Source: Candidatus Avimuribaculum pullicola (GTDB taxonomy: Bacteria; Bacteroidota; Bacteroidia; Bacteroidales; Muribaculaceae). From it: a DNA stretch of 64,000 bases. A program made the position numbers and the translations under genes. Below the pieces are notes generated by a model. That model made no database searches. It saw only the letters and a program-made list of their open reading frames with translations, and was not told the DNA's origin. Below, piece after piece: positions 8,674-18,498 of the stretch. Positions within the stretch are counted from its first letter, which is position 1; each line of letters starts with the position of its first letter. The DNA lies in the NCBI GenBank assembly GCA_018716295.1, contig DVKC01000037.1, positions 1 through 64,000 on the forward strand, in the 5' to 3' direction.

Positions 8674-11202
8674 ATGGAGAAAGATAATGTAACGAACAAG
8701 GGTGGCTTCGCGGCTTGGCTCAAGAGGTCGCAAGCTGTGTACATGGTCATTGCCGTGGTGGTAATGGCTGTAATTTCGGTGGCGTTTTTTTACCCCGATG
8801 ATATTGAGGGCAACGTATTGCGACAGAGCGATATAGTGCAAGGCGTGGCAAACGGACAGGAAGCCCAGGCGTTCAAGGCTGAAACTGGCGAAACCACATG
8901 GTGGACCAACTCGCTATTCTCGGGTATGCCAATGTTCCAGATAGCCCCTTCATACGGAAGCAGTGCGTTGTTGTCGTGGATTAATGGCGTGTATGGCTTG
9001 TGGTTGCCGTCACCAGCCAACTTGTTGTTTATGATGATGATAGGCTTCTTCATATTGATGCTTGCGTGCCGTGCCAGGTGGCATATAGCCCTTATTGGAG
9101 CCGTTGCCTATGCTTTCTCGTCATATTTTATCATTATTATAGGTGCGGGCCATATATGGAAATTTCTGACGCTCACATACGTGCCGCCGACTATTGCCGG
9201 CATTATATGGTGTTATCGTGGGCGTTACCTCACGGGAGGTGCTGTGGCCGCGTTGTTTGCAGCGATGCAAATTTCGTCGAACCATCCGCAGATGACATAT
9301 TATTTCCTGTTCCTCATAGTGGCACTTGCTATAGGTTACCTTGTCAAGGCTGTGCGCGAAAAGCATGTTAAACAATGGGGAATAGCTACAGCTTCGCTGG
9401 TCGTGGCAGCCGTGCTTGCCGTGCTTGCTAATTCTCCCAATTTGTATAACACGTATGAGTATAGCAAGGAAACGATGCGAGGGGGGCATTCCGAGCTTGC
9501 AACGGCTACGCCTAATTCTACCAGTGGGGGGCTTGACAAAGATTATATTACAGCCTGGAGCTATGGCAAGTCGGAAACATGGACGTTGCTCATACCCAAT
9601 GTTGACGGTGGGGCAACGCTGAAGCCTGTTGACGGTAATAATATGATGCTGACACTTGCCGACACCGAACATGCCAAGCAGATGCTTAATAACGGTGAGC
9701 TGTCGGGGCAAGATTATCAATATCTCATGCAGTTCCCGCAATACTTTGGCGACCAACCGATGACCAATGGCCCTGTTTATGTGGGCGCACTTATTTTTGC
9801 ACTCTTTATCGTGGGTTGCATTATTATCAAGGGGCCAGTGAAGTGGGCGTTGCTTATCGCCACGATTATCACGGTTCTGCTGTCGTGGGGGCACAATTTT
9901 ATGTGGCTTACCGACTTGTTTATCGACCATTTCCCGCTTTACAATAAGTTCCGCACTGTTTCGAGTATCCTTGTGGTAGCTGAGCTTACCATGCCGTTGC
10001 TGGCACTGCTGGCACTGCAAAAGGTGATTTTCGACAAGGATTTGCAGCCGTGGCAACGGACTGCCACATACGTCACGCTTGGCGCGTGTGCGTTGATATG
10101 CCTTGTGGTCTATTGGTTCCCTGGTATTTTCAACCTATATTCCGAGCAAGAGGGCGAATTGCTTAAACAAGGGTTTGCACAGCAATTGCCGACATTGTTT
10201 TCAGCAATCGAAGAGATTCGCAGCAGCATGATTTCGGCCGATGCGCTACGCAGTTTTGTCGTGATTGTTGTGGGCATGGGTGTGATATTTGTAATGCAGG
10301 CTGGCAAGATTAAGCCAGTTGTCGCTACGGCATTGATTGGATTGGTTGTGCTTATCGACTTGTACAGTGTCAATAAGCGTTACCTTAGCACCGAGTCGTT
10401 TACACGTCCGTTGGCTACAGGCGAGCAACAATTTGCCATGCGTCCTGTGGATGAAGCTATTTTGCAAGACACGGCGATGAACTACCGGGTACTCGACATA
10501 CCACACTTCGAGGATGCCATGCCGTCGTATTACCATAAAGCCGTTGGTGGCTATCATGCTGCTAAGTTGACTCGTTACCAAGACTTGATGAGCTATCAAA
10601 TGGATGTCCGTAATGGAGATATCAACATCGAGGTGTTGAATATGCTTAACACCAAGTATGTAGTCACAGGCGATACGTCGGTTTCGGTCAATCCTGGGGC
10701 TATGGGTAATGCTTGGTTTGTTGACCGCATTGACTATGTAGCATCACCTGCCGAGGAAATGCAATATCTCGACAGTTTCACACCTGCTATTGAGGCTGTT
10801 GCCGACAAGAAATTTGAAGCAGTGCTTGGGGGCGGGGCTGTGCCAGCCAAGATGCCAGGCGACACAATATTTGAAACATCGTATGCGCCTAACCGGCTCA
10901 CTTACCATGCCAATAGCCAAAATGGCGGTTTGGCTGTGTTCTCGGAGATTTATTTCCCATGGGGGTGGAATGCTACTATCGATGGTGCACCTGCCGAGAT
11001 AGGACGTGTGAACTATGTGCTACGCGCACTGCGCATTCCAGCCGGCAGCCACACAATTACGTTTAGTTTTGAGCCTAAATCGGTCAGCGTTACCGAAACT
11101 CTTGCTTATATTTCCATAGTGGTTATATTCCTTGCCGTGTTGGCAGCGGTGGCTGTGAATGTGGTAGGCAATAAATCGGTAAAACGTGAGGAGGCATTGT
11201 AA
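8674..11202 (+). CDS. YfhO family membrane protein
   Basis: 842 aa polytopic protein; C-terminal SEIYFPWGWNATIDGAPAEIGRVNYVLRALRIPAGSHTITFSFEPKS matches YfhO-type tails. Confidence 0.88.
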   Translation: MEKDNVTNKGGFAAWLKRSQAVYMVIAVVVMAVISVAFFYPDDIEGNVLRQSDIVQGVANGQEAQAFKAETGETTWWTNSLFSGMPMFQIAPSYGSSALLSWINGVYGLWLPSPANLLFMMMIGFFILMLACRARWHIALIGAVAYAFSSYFIIIIGAGHIWKFLTLTYVPPTIAGIIWCYRGRYLTGGAVAALFAAMQISSNHPQMTYYFLFLIVALAIGYLVKAVREKHVKQWGIATASLVVAAVLAVLANSPNLYNTYEYSKETMRGGHSELATATPNSTSGGLDKDYITAWSYGKSETWTLLIPNVDGGATLKPVDGNNMMLTLADTEHAKQMLNNGELSGQDYQYLMQFPQYFGDQPMTNGPVYVGALIFALFIVGCIIIKGPVKWALLIATIITVLLSWGHNFMWLTDLFIDHFPLYNKFRTVSSILVVAELTMPLLALLALQKVIFDKDLQPWQRTATYVTLGACALICLVVYWFPGIFNLYSEQEGELLKQGFAQQLPTLFSAIEEIRSSMISADALRSFVVIVVGMGVIFVMQAGKIKPVVATALIGLVVLIDLYSVNKRYLSTESFTRPLATGEQQFAMRPVDEAILQDTAMNYRVLDIPHFEDAMPSYYHKAVGGYHAAKLTRYQDLMSYQMDVRNGDINIEVLNMLNTKYVVTGDTSVSVNPGAMGNAWFVDRIDYVASPAEEMQYLDSFTPAIEAVADKKFEAVLGGGAVPAKMPGDTIFETSYAPNRLTYHANSQNGGLAVFSEIYFPWGWNATIDGAPAEIGRVNYVLRALRIPAGSHTITFSFEPKSVSVTETLAYISIVVIFLAVLAAVAVNVVGNKSVKREEAL

Positions 11203-11206
11203 GGAA

Positions 11207-11929
11207 ATGGGAAAATTTGAGAAAATCGGCTCGGCGTTGTCGCGTTATAAGGCAAGTAAGGGGTTTGGTGTGCATTCACCGTTTGCATATAGCTTTATAA
11301 CCGATGTCCTTGATGAGAAATATGGCTACTACAGCTATGAAACGTTGCAGCAATTACGTAATGAGGTGGTTGAGCGCACTCGCAATGAGCAGGGCTATAA
11401 GCCACATGTGATTTCTCTCACCGAGTCGGCTGTGTTGTTCCGTGTTGCCAATCGTTACAATCCATCGTTATTCATGTCGGTAGGCGTCAGCTACGGAGTG
11501 GCAATTGCAAGTATGCTCATGGTGTCACATCGCAGCCGCGTAGTAGTCAGTGGGTATGAACCAGGTGGAAATGCAGCTGCCGATGAAGTGATTGCTTCGT
11601 ATGGCGAGCGTGTTGTTTCACGTGGAAGCATAAGTGAAGCATACACCTCTTACATCGACATGCTTGCCGATGGGGAGAATTGCTTTGTTGTCATCAACCA
11701 CGTGTCGATGGCTGAAATGGCCGAGGCTGCTGAGCTTGTTGATAAAATGGTGTCGAAGACCGGTGTATTGGTTCTGCGCAATATTGACAAGTTGAACACA
11801 GCCTCGATGCTATGGGAGCAGTGCCGAGCTGCAATGCACTATGGCATGACGTTCACCAATGGCAAAATGGCTGTGGTGGTATTAAATCCCAAGCTTCCAC
11901 GACAAGATTTTGGCATTTGGCTTTCATAG
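11207..11929 (+). CDS. hypothetical protein, possibly SAM-dependent methyltransferase-like fold
   Basis: GKFEKIGSALSRYKASKGFGVHSPFAYSFITDVLDEKYGYY and a degenerate Rossmann-like segment; start moved to ATG 11207. Confidence 0.55.
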   Translation: MGKFEKIGSALSRYKASKGFGVHSPFAYSFITDVLDEKYGYYSYETLQQLRNEVVERTRNEQGYKPHVISLTESAVLFRVANRYNPSLFMSVGVSYGVAIASMLMVSHRSRVVVSGYEPGGNAAADEVIASYGERVVSRGSISEAYTSYIDMLADGENCFVVINHVSMAEMAEAAELVDKMVSKTGVLVLRNIDKLNTASMLWEQCRAAMHYGMTFTNGKMAVVVLNPKLPRQDFGIWLS

Positions 11930-12163
11930 TACCCTTGGATTTACCCCCAAAACGGTAATAGAAAATCATAATCTATAGAATGCGAAGCGGGTGTGGCAAA
12001 TTAGATAAATGGTTGTACACTGTTTGCAGAATGTAAGTTAAGTTATAGTAATTGCACTATGCTTAACCGGCTGGTGGAGTGAGCGATAGCGAACGTAACC
12101 TGCGGGAAGACTGATATATACACTAAGCGGCTTTGGAGATGCCATACACCAATAGTTGTGTAG

Positions 12164-12332
12164 CATTTCCGCAGCCACTCGTTTGCCGTGAATATCCTTA
12201 ACAACGGACGAACATCAAGACGGTTGCGAACCTTTTAGGTCATAGCGGACTGAAACATACGGAAAGATACACCCGTGCGGTGGACAAGCTGAAAGAGAAA
12301 GCGATAAACAGTCTGCCGGAATTAAAGTTTTA
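12164..12332 (+). pseudogene. C-terminal remnant of a tyrosine recombinase/integrase, frameshifted
   Basis: HFRSHSFAVNILNNG (frame of 12164), then after a one-base slip NIKTVANLLGHSGLKHTERYTRAVDKLKEKAINSLPELKF* (frame of 12211). Confidence 0.85.
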
Positions 12333-12345
12333 ACCACAAAAGGAT

Positions 12346-12353
12346 TATCTTTG
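12346..12353 (+). promoter_or_regulatory. -7 box just upstream of the DUF1016 pseudogene
   Basis: TATCTTTG, with the ATG at 12359. Confidence 0.5.
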
Positions 12354-12358
12354 CAACC

Positions 12359-12850
12359 ATGAACTTTGAAGCATTAGTAAAACATATCAGCACGATACAA
12401 AGCACGTTGCAGGCGCAAGCAGCACATGCTGTAAATCTTGCCCTGACAGCCCGCAACTGGCTCATGGGCTGCTACATTGTGGAGTTTGAACAGAACGGGG
12501 AAGACCGTGCCACATACGGTGAACAATTGTTAAAGAAGCTGGAACAGCGGCTGAACGTCAAGGGACTGAACGAGCGCAGGTTTCGTGAGTTCCGACGGTT
12601 GTATCTCGTTTATCCACAACTGAAAGAGCCTATCGCATTGTATCTGACATAGCAAATTCAGTACGCACTGTCCTCCGAATTCACAGACCCAATTCGGCGG
12701 TTGTTGACCGCCAAATCTGATAATGAAATTCGGCGGTTGTCAACCGCCGAATCCACTCAACACATTCAATCGGCTCAAAACAAATGGATTACCCCACCCG
12801 AAAAATTGTTTAGCCGCCTATCCTCCACCCATTTGAATATCCCTAGTTAA
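12359..12850 (+). pseudogene. DUF1016/YhcG-type PDDEXK nuclease family protein, N-terminal part only, with in-frame TAG
   Basis: ALTARNWLMGCYIVEFEQNGEDRATYGEQLLKKLEQRLN...FREFRRLYLVYPQL, TAG at 12650-12652, then the same frame continues QIQYALSSEF...NKWITPPEKLFSRLSSTHLNIPS*. Confidence 0.8.
12692..12752. repeat. Tandem palindromic repeat (ATTCGGCGGTTG units)
   Basis: Copy 1 ATTCGGCGGTTGTTGACCGCCAAAT; copy 2 ATTCGGCGGTTG-T-CAACCGCCGAAT (perfect 12-bp arms). Confidence 0.85.
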
Positions 12851-12919
12851 TAAGCAACATAGAAATAGTATGGTTGATACGATTTTGTTCATTCCTTGAT
12901 GTTTGTGCAGGTTTTTTTA

Positions 12920-14140
12920 TTACTTGCGGAACATGGCTGTAGCACGTTTTACTGCTGCGATGAAGCGTTCGACCTCTTCACGGGTATTATAGACGGCAAA
13001 TGAAGCGCGTACAGTTCCCTCTATGCCCAGCGAGGTCATTAAAGGTTGTGCGCAGTGGTGTCCTGTGCGCACGGCGATGCCCATCTTGTCCAAAAGCATG
13101 CCCATATCGTAGTGGTGTATCCCATCAACGAGGAACGATATCACACCTTCCTTGCCAGCCGATGTGCCATAAATTTTCATGCCAGGGATTTCCATCAATC
13201 CGGCTGTGGCAGCGATAAGCAATTCACGTTCATGGGCGGCAATGTTGTCGATACCTATGCGGTTGATATAGTCAATGGCTGCCGACATTGCAGCTACGCC
13301 GACATAGTCGGGTGTACCTGCTTCAAACTTGAAAGGCAGGTCGGCAAAGGTGGTTTTCTCGAATGTCACATGGCCTATCATCTCACCGCCACCTTGGTAT
13401 GGAGGCAGTGTTTCGAGCCAGCGGCGTTTGCCATATAGCACGCCTACTCCGACAGGGCCATACATTTTGTGGGCCGAGAATGCGTAGAAATCGGCATCAA
13501 GGTCGGTCACGTCGATGCGGCGGTGTGCTACGGCTTGCGCCCCGTCGATGAGTACAGGCACACCATGGCGGTGCGCTATTTCTATCATCTGCTTGATGGG
13601 ATTGACCGTCCCGAGCACGTTTGACACGTGTGCGAGTGCCACAAAGCGAGTGTTGTCGGTAAACAAGTCTTCGTAGGCATCGAGCATTATATCACCATGG
13701 GCATCAATAGGAACCACTTTCAACACCACGCGGCAATAACGTTGCAGCAGTTGCCAAGGCACGATGTTGGAATGGTGTTCGGCAACGGTCACGATTATTT
13801 CATCGCCATTGCACAGCGAGTTGCCGAATGTTGATGCTACAAGGTTGATGCCTTCGGTTGTGCCGCGAGTGAAGATTATTTCTTCGGTTGAACCTGCATT
13901 TATGAATTCTTTCACTTTGAGGCGAGCATCTTCTACACGGTCGGTAGCTTCTTGCGAGAGGGTGTGTACGCCACGGTGTACGTTGGCCTTGTGTTCATAA
14001 TACATTCGGCAGATGCTATCGACCACGCAGCGCGGTGTTTGCGAGGTGGCTGCGTTGTCGAGGTACACAAGCGGGTTTCCCTCTACCGTGCGGTGCAGGA
14101 TTGGAAACTCTTCCCTTATTTTATCAATATCGAGTGACAT
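12920..14140 (-). CDS. sufS: SufS family cysteine desulfurase
   Basis: PLVYLDNAATSQTP, FSAHKMYGPVGVGVLYG, RTGHHCAQPLM motifs; start moved to 14140 (MSLDIDKIREEFPIL). Confidence 0.93.
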   Translation of the reverse strand: MSLDIDKIREEFPILHRTVEGNPLVYLDNAATSQTPRCVVDSICRMYYEHKANVHRGVHTLSQEATDRVEDARLKVKEFINAGSTEEIIFTRGTTEGINLVASTFGNSLCNGDEIIVTVAEHHSNIVPWQLLQRYCRVVLKVVPIDAHGDIMLDAYEDLFTDNTRFVALAHVSNVLGTVNPIKQMIEIAHRHGVPVLIDGAQAVAHRRIDVTDLDADFYAFSAHKMYGPVGVGVLYGKRRWLETLPPYQGGGEMIGHVTFEKTTFADLPFKFEAGTPDYVGVAAMSAAIDYINRIGIDNIAAHERELLIAATAGLMEIPGMKIYGTSAGKEGVISFLVDGIHHYDMGMLLDKMGIAVRTGHHCAQPLMTSLGIEGTVRASFAVYNTREEVERFIAAVKRATAMFRK

Positions 14141-14153
14141 GTTGCGTGTGGAA

Positions 14154-15512
14154 TTATTTTTTCTTGATTTTGGTGTGGCACGACTGTGACGCAGTGCAGT
14201 TGCGGCACTGGGCCAGGGTGCCGGCGAAACGTTTCTCGACGAGGTGGCGTAGGCGGTCGCGTAATGCTTCGAGCCTGACACCGTCGATGATGTCGCTCAT
14301 GAATGCTTGCATCAGCAGTGTGCGTGCTTCCTGGCACGATATGCCGCGCGTCTGCATGTAGAACATTGCATCTTGGTCAAGTTGCCCGACAGTTGCGCCA
14401 TGGCCGCATTTTACGTCATCGGTGTAAATTTCGAGTTGTGGCTTGGTGTACATTTTTGCGCGGTTGCTGGCGCAAATGTTGCGGTTGCTTTGGTAGGCCT
14501 CGGTGCGTGGCGAATCTGGTGCAACGAGTATTTTGCCCGTGAAAGCACCTACAGCATCATCGTCAAGCACATACTTGAAAAGTTCGTTGCTATGGCAGTA
14601 GCCCACGTTGTGACCTATGTAGGTGTGGTTGTCGATGTGTTGTGTGTTGCTTGCGATTGCCATGCCCAGCAGCGTGGTTTCGGCATGTTGCCCGTCGATG
14701 TCGATGTGGTAGTTGTTGCGTGTGATGCCGTTCATCAGCGTGATGCCGTTAATGAGCACATTGCTGCTGGCGGCCTGCCGTACCCACATCGATGATACTC
14801 GGTGGGTCTTTTCGCTTGCTTCTTCGAGGTCGTAGTAGTCGAGTGTAGCACCTTCACCCACAAAGACTTCAACAACTTGCGTGTTAAGGAAATCGGTGTC
14901 GTGGCTTTGTGTGTGGTCGCATACCAATATTTTCACTTGTGCGCCAGCTTCGGCAACGACGAGTACACGGCGGTTGGTCATTAACGGGCTATTGGCACGC
15001 AGTAAATTTACGAGTTGGATAGGGCGTTCAACCACGACTCCTGCTGGTATGTAAACCAGCAACCCGTCTTGGGCAAGCAACGAGTTGAGTGCCACTTGTG
15101 GGTCGCTTATTGGAGCTATAGTACCATAATAGCGGCTCACGATTTCATTGCAAGCGCTGTCGTTCATCGAGGCGACAATTACACCGTTGGGCAATTGCGC
15201 TTGTGGATTGCCTTGGTATGTGTCGTTGAAGACATAGTACAGGCTTGTGCTGAGGTTTGGCACGTCGCAACGGAAAGGCTCGCTGATGTCGGCTGTGGCT
15301 GTCAGGCGGTCGATGTTGATGCCATAGTCGGGGGCATATAATGCTTCAAGGTCGCTCACTTCGTAGTTTTCATCGCCCTTGGTTGGCATTTGTCGGCCGT
15401 CAAGTGCCGCAAGTGCGGCAGGACGCAAAGCATTGAATACTGGAGATGACGCATTGTCGATGCGTTTCCCCAGTTGTTTGTATATGTCGATATATTGTTG
15501 AATAGAAGACAT
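14154..15512 (-). CDS. sufD: Fe-S cluster assembly protein SufD
   Basis: SufBD core (NELFKYVLDDDAVGAFTGKILVAPDSPRTEAYQSNRN); sits next to sufC and sufS. Confidence 0.92.
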   Translation of the reverse strand: MSSIQQYIDIYKQLGKRIDNASSPVFNALRPAALAALDGRQMPTKGDENYEVSDLEALYAPDYGINIDRLTATADISEPFRCDVPNLSTSLYYVFNDTYQGNPQAQLPNGVIVASMNDSACNEIVSRYYGTIAPISDPQVALNSLLAQDGLLVYIPAGVVVERPIQLVNLLRANSPLMTNRRVLVVAEAGAQVKILVCDHTQSHDTDFLNTQVVEVFVGEGATLDYYDLEEASEKTHRVSSMWVRQAASSNVLINGITLMNGITRNNYHIDIDGQHAETTLLGMAIASNTQHIDNHTYIGHNVGYCHSNELFKYVLDDDAVGAFTGKILVAPDSPRTEAYQSNRNICASNRAKMYTKPQLEIYTDDVKCGHGATVGQLDQDAMFYMQTRGISCQEARTLLMQAFMSDIIDGVRLEALRDRLRHLVEKRFAGTLAQCRNCTASQSCHTKIKKK

Positions 15513-15517
15513 AAGCA

Positions 15518-16279
15518 TTAGCCATTTAAGCCGTCAAATTCTTGTTTAATCCAGTCATACCCTTTTTCTTCAAGCACTAAGGCTAATTGCGGGCCATCGG
15601 TCTTTACGATACGTCCTTTGTAAAGGACGTGTACGAAGTCGGGTTTGATATAATCGAGCAGCCTCTGGTAGTGTGTGATGACAATTGTGGCGTTGTTGTC
15701 GGTTTTCAACTTGTTTACGCCGCCAGCCACAGTGCGCAGTGCATCGATGTCGAGTCCGCTGTCGGTTTCGTCGAGTATCGACAGGCGCGGTTCGAGCATT
15801 GCCATTTGGAAGATTTCGTTGCGTTTTTTCTCTCCGCCAGAAAAGCCTTCGTTTACCGACCGTGAGGCAAGTTTGTTGTCGAGTTCCACGATTGAACGCT
15901 TTTCACGCATCAACTTCAGGAAGTCGCTTGCGCTTAGTGGCTCTTGTCCGTAATATTTACGCTTCTCGTTGATGGCTGCACGCATGAAATTCACCATCGA
16001 CACTCCAGGGATTTCAACTGGATATTGGAAACTGAGGAACAGCCCTTCGTGTGAGCGGTCTTCGGGCGGCATGGCCAGCAAATCTTTGCCGTAGAATGTA
16101 ACACTACCGCCTGTGACTGTAAATGCAGGGTTTCCTGCGAGGACCGAAGCCAGAGTGCTTTTCCCCGACCCGTTTGGTCCCATGATGGCATGAACTTCAC
16201 CTGGCTTGACAGTCAAGTTGATACCTTTCAATATTTCTTTGCCCTCAATCTGGGCATGTAAATCTTTTATTTCGAGCAT
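15518..16279 (-). CDS. sufC: Fe-S cluster assembly ATPase SufC
   Basis: Walker A GPNGSGKSTLASVLAG and FSGGEKKRNEI signature. Confidence 0.95.
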   Translation of the reverse strand: MLEIKDLHAQIEGKEILKGINLTVKPGEVHAIMGPNGSGKSTLASVLAGNPAFTVTGGSVTFYGKDLLAMPPEDRSHEGLFLSFQYPVEIPGVSMVNFMRAAINEKRKYYGQEPLSASDFLKLMREKRSIVELDNKLASRSVNEGFSGGEKKRNEIFQMAMLEPRLSILDETDSGLDIDALRTVAGGVNKLKTDNNATIVITHYQRLLDYIKPDFVHVLYKGRIVKTDGPQLALVLEEKGYDWIKQEFDGLNG

Positions 16280-16322
16280 TGTAAACTATATTTTGCAAGT
16301 TAAGATATTTGTTTGGGTGGGG

Positions 16323-17777
16323 TTATCCGATGCTGCCTTCGAGGGAGATTTGCAGCAGCTTTTGTGCCTCAACGGCAAATTCCATCGGGAGCTTGGTGAG
16401 GACTTCCTTGGCGTAGCCGTTGACGATGAGTCCTATGGCATCCTCGGTTGTGAGCCCTCGTTGGTTGCAGTAGAATATCTGTTCTTCATTGATTTTCGAT
16501 GTGGTAGCCTCGTGTTCCACTACCGAGCTGTCGTTGCGCACGTCGATGTATGGGAATGTGTGGGCCCCGCTGGTAGAACTGAGCAGCAAGCTATCACATT
16601 GTGTGTAGTTGCGGCTATTAGTGGCTCCCGCCGCCACACGCACCAGTCCGCGGTAGCTGTTTTGGCTGTGTCCGGCCGAGATGCCTTTCGACACTATTGT
16701 GCTGCGCGTGTTTTTGCCGATGTGTATCATCTTTGTGCCAGTGTCGGCTTGTTGGTAGTTGTTGGTTAGGGCTACGGAGTAGAACTCGCCCACCGAGTTA
16801 TTGCCTGACAGGACGCAGCTGGGATATTTCCACGTTATTGCCGAGCCTGTTTCGACCTGAGTCCACGACAATTTGGAGAAGTCGCCACGGCACAGGCCGC
16901 GCTTGGTGACGAAGTTGTAGATGCCGCCCTTGCCATCCTTGTCGCCTGGATACCAGTTTTGTACAGTCGAGTATTTTACCATAGCGTGGTCTTCGACAAC
17001 AATCTCGACGATGGCGGCGTGGAGCTGGTTCTCATCGCGCATGGGGGCTGTGCAGCCTTCGAGGTATGACACGTAGGCTTCATCGTCGGCCACGATGAGT
17101 GTGCGTTCAAACTGTCCTGTGTCGGCTGCATTGATGCGGAAATATGTTGATAGTTCCATGGGGCAGCGCACACCCTTGGGTATATATACGAATGAGCCAT
17201 CTGAAAATACTGCCGAGTTGAGTGCGGCATAGAAATTATCGGTGTAAGGAACTACTGTCCCGAGGTATTTTTTCACCAAGTCGGGATAGTCGCGCACAGC
17301 CTCGCTGATCGAGCAGAATATCACGCCCAGTTCGGCCAAACGTTCCTTGTAGGTTGTCTTCACGCTCACACTGTCCATTACTGCATCGACAGCCACGCCC
17401 GACAGCCGCATTTGTTCTTCGAGCGAAATGCCCAGCTTGTCGAAGGTCTTGCGCAGCTCGGGGTCAACATCGTCGAGGCTTTTTGGCCCTTCTTTTTGTT
17501 TGGGTGCGGCATAGTAGCTTATGGCATTGAAGTCGATGGGAGGAATGTCGAGGTGTGCCCATTGCGGCATGGGCAACGTCAACCAGTGTTTGTAGGCTTT
17601 CAAGCGGAAGTCGAGCAACCATTGTGGTTCACCCTTGATGCTTGATATGTAGCGTATCACCTCCTCGTTAAGACCTTTGGGGATGATATGGGTTTCGATG
17701 TCGGTCACGAAGCCATATTTGTACTCGCTTGTTGTGGCTTCGTCAATTATGCTTTTGCTTTCTATCTCTTTCTCCAT
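16323..17777 (-). CDS. sufB: Fe-S cluster assembly protein SufB
   Basis: 484 aa SufB with [21 protein letters not shown] and [14 protein letters not shown]. Confidence 0.95.
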   Translation of the reverse strand: MEKEIESKSIIDEATTSEYKYGFVTDIETHIIPKGLNEEVIRYISSIKGEPQWLLDFRLKAYKHWLTLPMPQWAHLDIPPIDFNAISYYAAPKQKEGPKSLDDVDPELRKTFDKLGISLEEQMRLSGVAVDAVMDSVSVKTTYKERLAELGVIFCSISEAVRDYPDLVKKYLGTVVPYTDNFYAALNSAVFSDGSFVYIPKGVRCPMELSTYFRINAADTGQFERTLIVADDEAYVSYLEGCTAPMRDENQLHAAIVEIVVEDHAMVKYSTVQNWYPGDKDGKGGIYNFVTKRGLCRGDFSKLSWTQVETGSAITWKYPSCVLSGNNSVGEFYSVALTNNYQQADTGTKMIHIGKNTRSTIVSKGISAGHSQNSYRGLVRVAAGATNSRNYTQCDSLLLSSTSGAHTFPYIDVRNDSSVVEHEATTSKINEEQIFYCNQRGLTTEDAIGLIVNGYAKEVLTKLPMEFAVEAQKLLQISLEGSIG

Positions 17778-17792
17778 AATAGTTTCTCGTTC

Positions 17793-18329
17793 TCAATTGT
17801 TGTTGTTGCTCATGGCATCGCTCAGGTCATCGAACATTTGTGGCAATGAGTTGGCTCCAAGCAGTGTCGGCGTGATGTTCATAGTCCAGCGAGTGAGTGC
17901 ATTGCCCGAGTTGGCGAATGAAGCTGCCGAAGGGAAGAACACAAATGCAATGTTAAGCACAATGCTCACCACCAGCAGATATTTGAATGCGCAGAATAGT
18001 GAGCCAGCTAAGCGGTCGAACAGGTTGAGGTGCAACGTTTTCAATACCGATTTGAACATCATTCCCACGAGCTTTATGCTCAGGAACACTATCAGGAACA
18101 GTACAATATTGGCTATTGCGCTGGTAGTGTATTCAGGCATGGGCCATCCCGCCGATTCTGGGACAATTTCCACCAATATGCTTGTGGCCCAGTCGCCAAA
18201 CATGTTGCAGACGATGATACCCAACACAATGCCACATATAGTGGAGAGTTGCCCCACAAACCCTTTCATGTAGCCAAGTATAAGTCCCAAGATTGCTACA
18301 ATAAGTATGATGATGTCGATTAAGCCCAT
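17793..18329 (-). CDS. CvpA family protein
   Basis: MGLIDIIILIVAILGLILGYMKGFVGQL typical CvpA N-terminus; start moved to 18329. Confidence 0.8.
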   Translation of the reverse strand: MGLIDIIILIVAILGLILGYMKGFVGQLSTICGIVLGIIVCNMFGDWATSILVEIVPESAGWPMPEYTTSAIANIVLFLIVFLSIKLVGMMFKSVLKTLHLNLFDRLAGSLFCAFKYLLVVSIVLNIAFVFFPSAASFANSGNALTRWTMNITPTLLGANSLPQMFDDLSDAMSNNNN

Positions 18330-18414
18330 TTTATAGTAGAATATTGCAACTCGCAAAGGTACAACTTTTTCACGACTTTTCATATAGCCCCACGGGTGGG
18401 CAAAATGCCAGGTG

Positions 18415-18457
18415 TAAAAAAGTTTTCCCCAAGCAGCAAAGAGGCTCGCTTGGGGAA
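18415..18457 (-). terminator. Terminator of the DUF1963 cluster (minus strand)
   Basis: TTCCCCAAGC...GCTTGGGGAA stem; minus-strand U-tract (AACTTTTTTACAC). Confidence 0.65.
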
Positions 18458-18498
18458 GATGTTCTTGTATGGCATGCCGCGCGTATGGGTGGGATTGT

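Noticed and set aside
9121-10056. 311-aa minus-strand ORF
   Set aside because: Antisense shadow of the YfhO gene; no family features.
12650-12652. TAG as a recoded sense codon (suppression or pyrrolysine)
   Set aside because: The gene also lacks its C-terminal domain and sits beside a frameshifted integrase, so simple decay is more likely; no recoding machinery is visible here.
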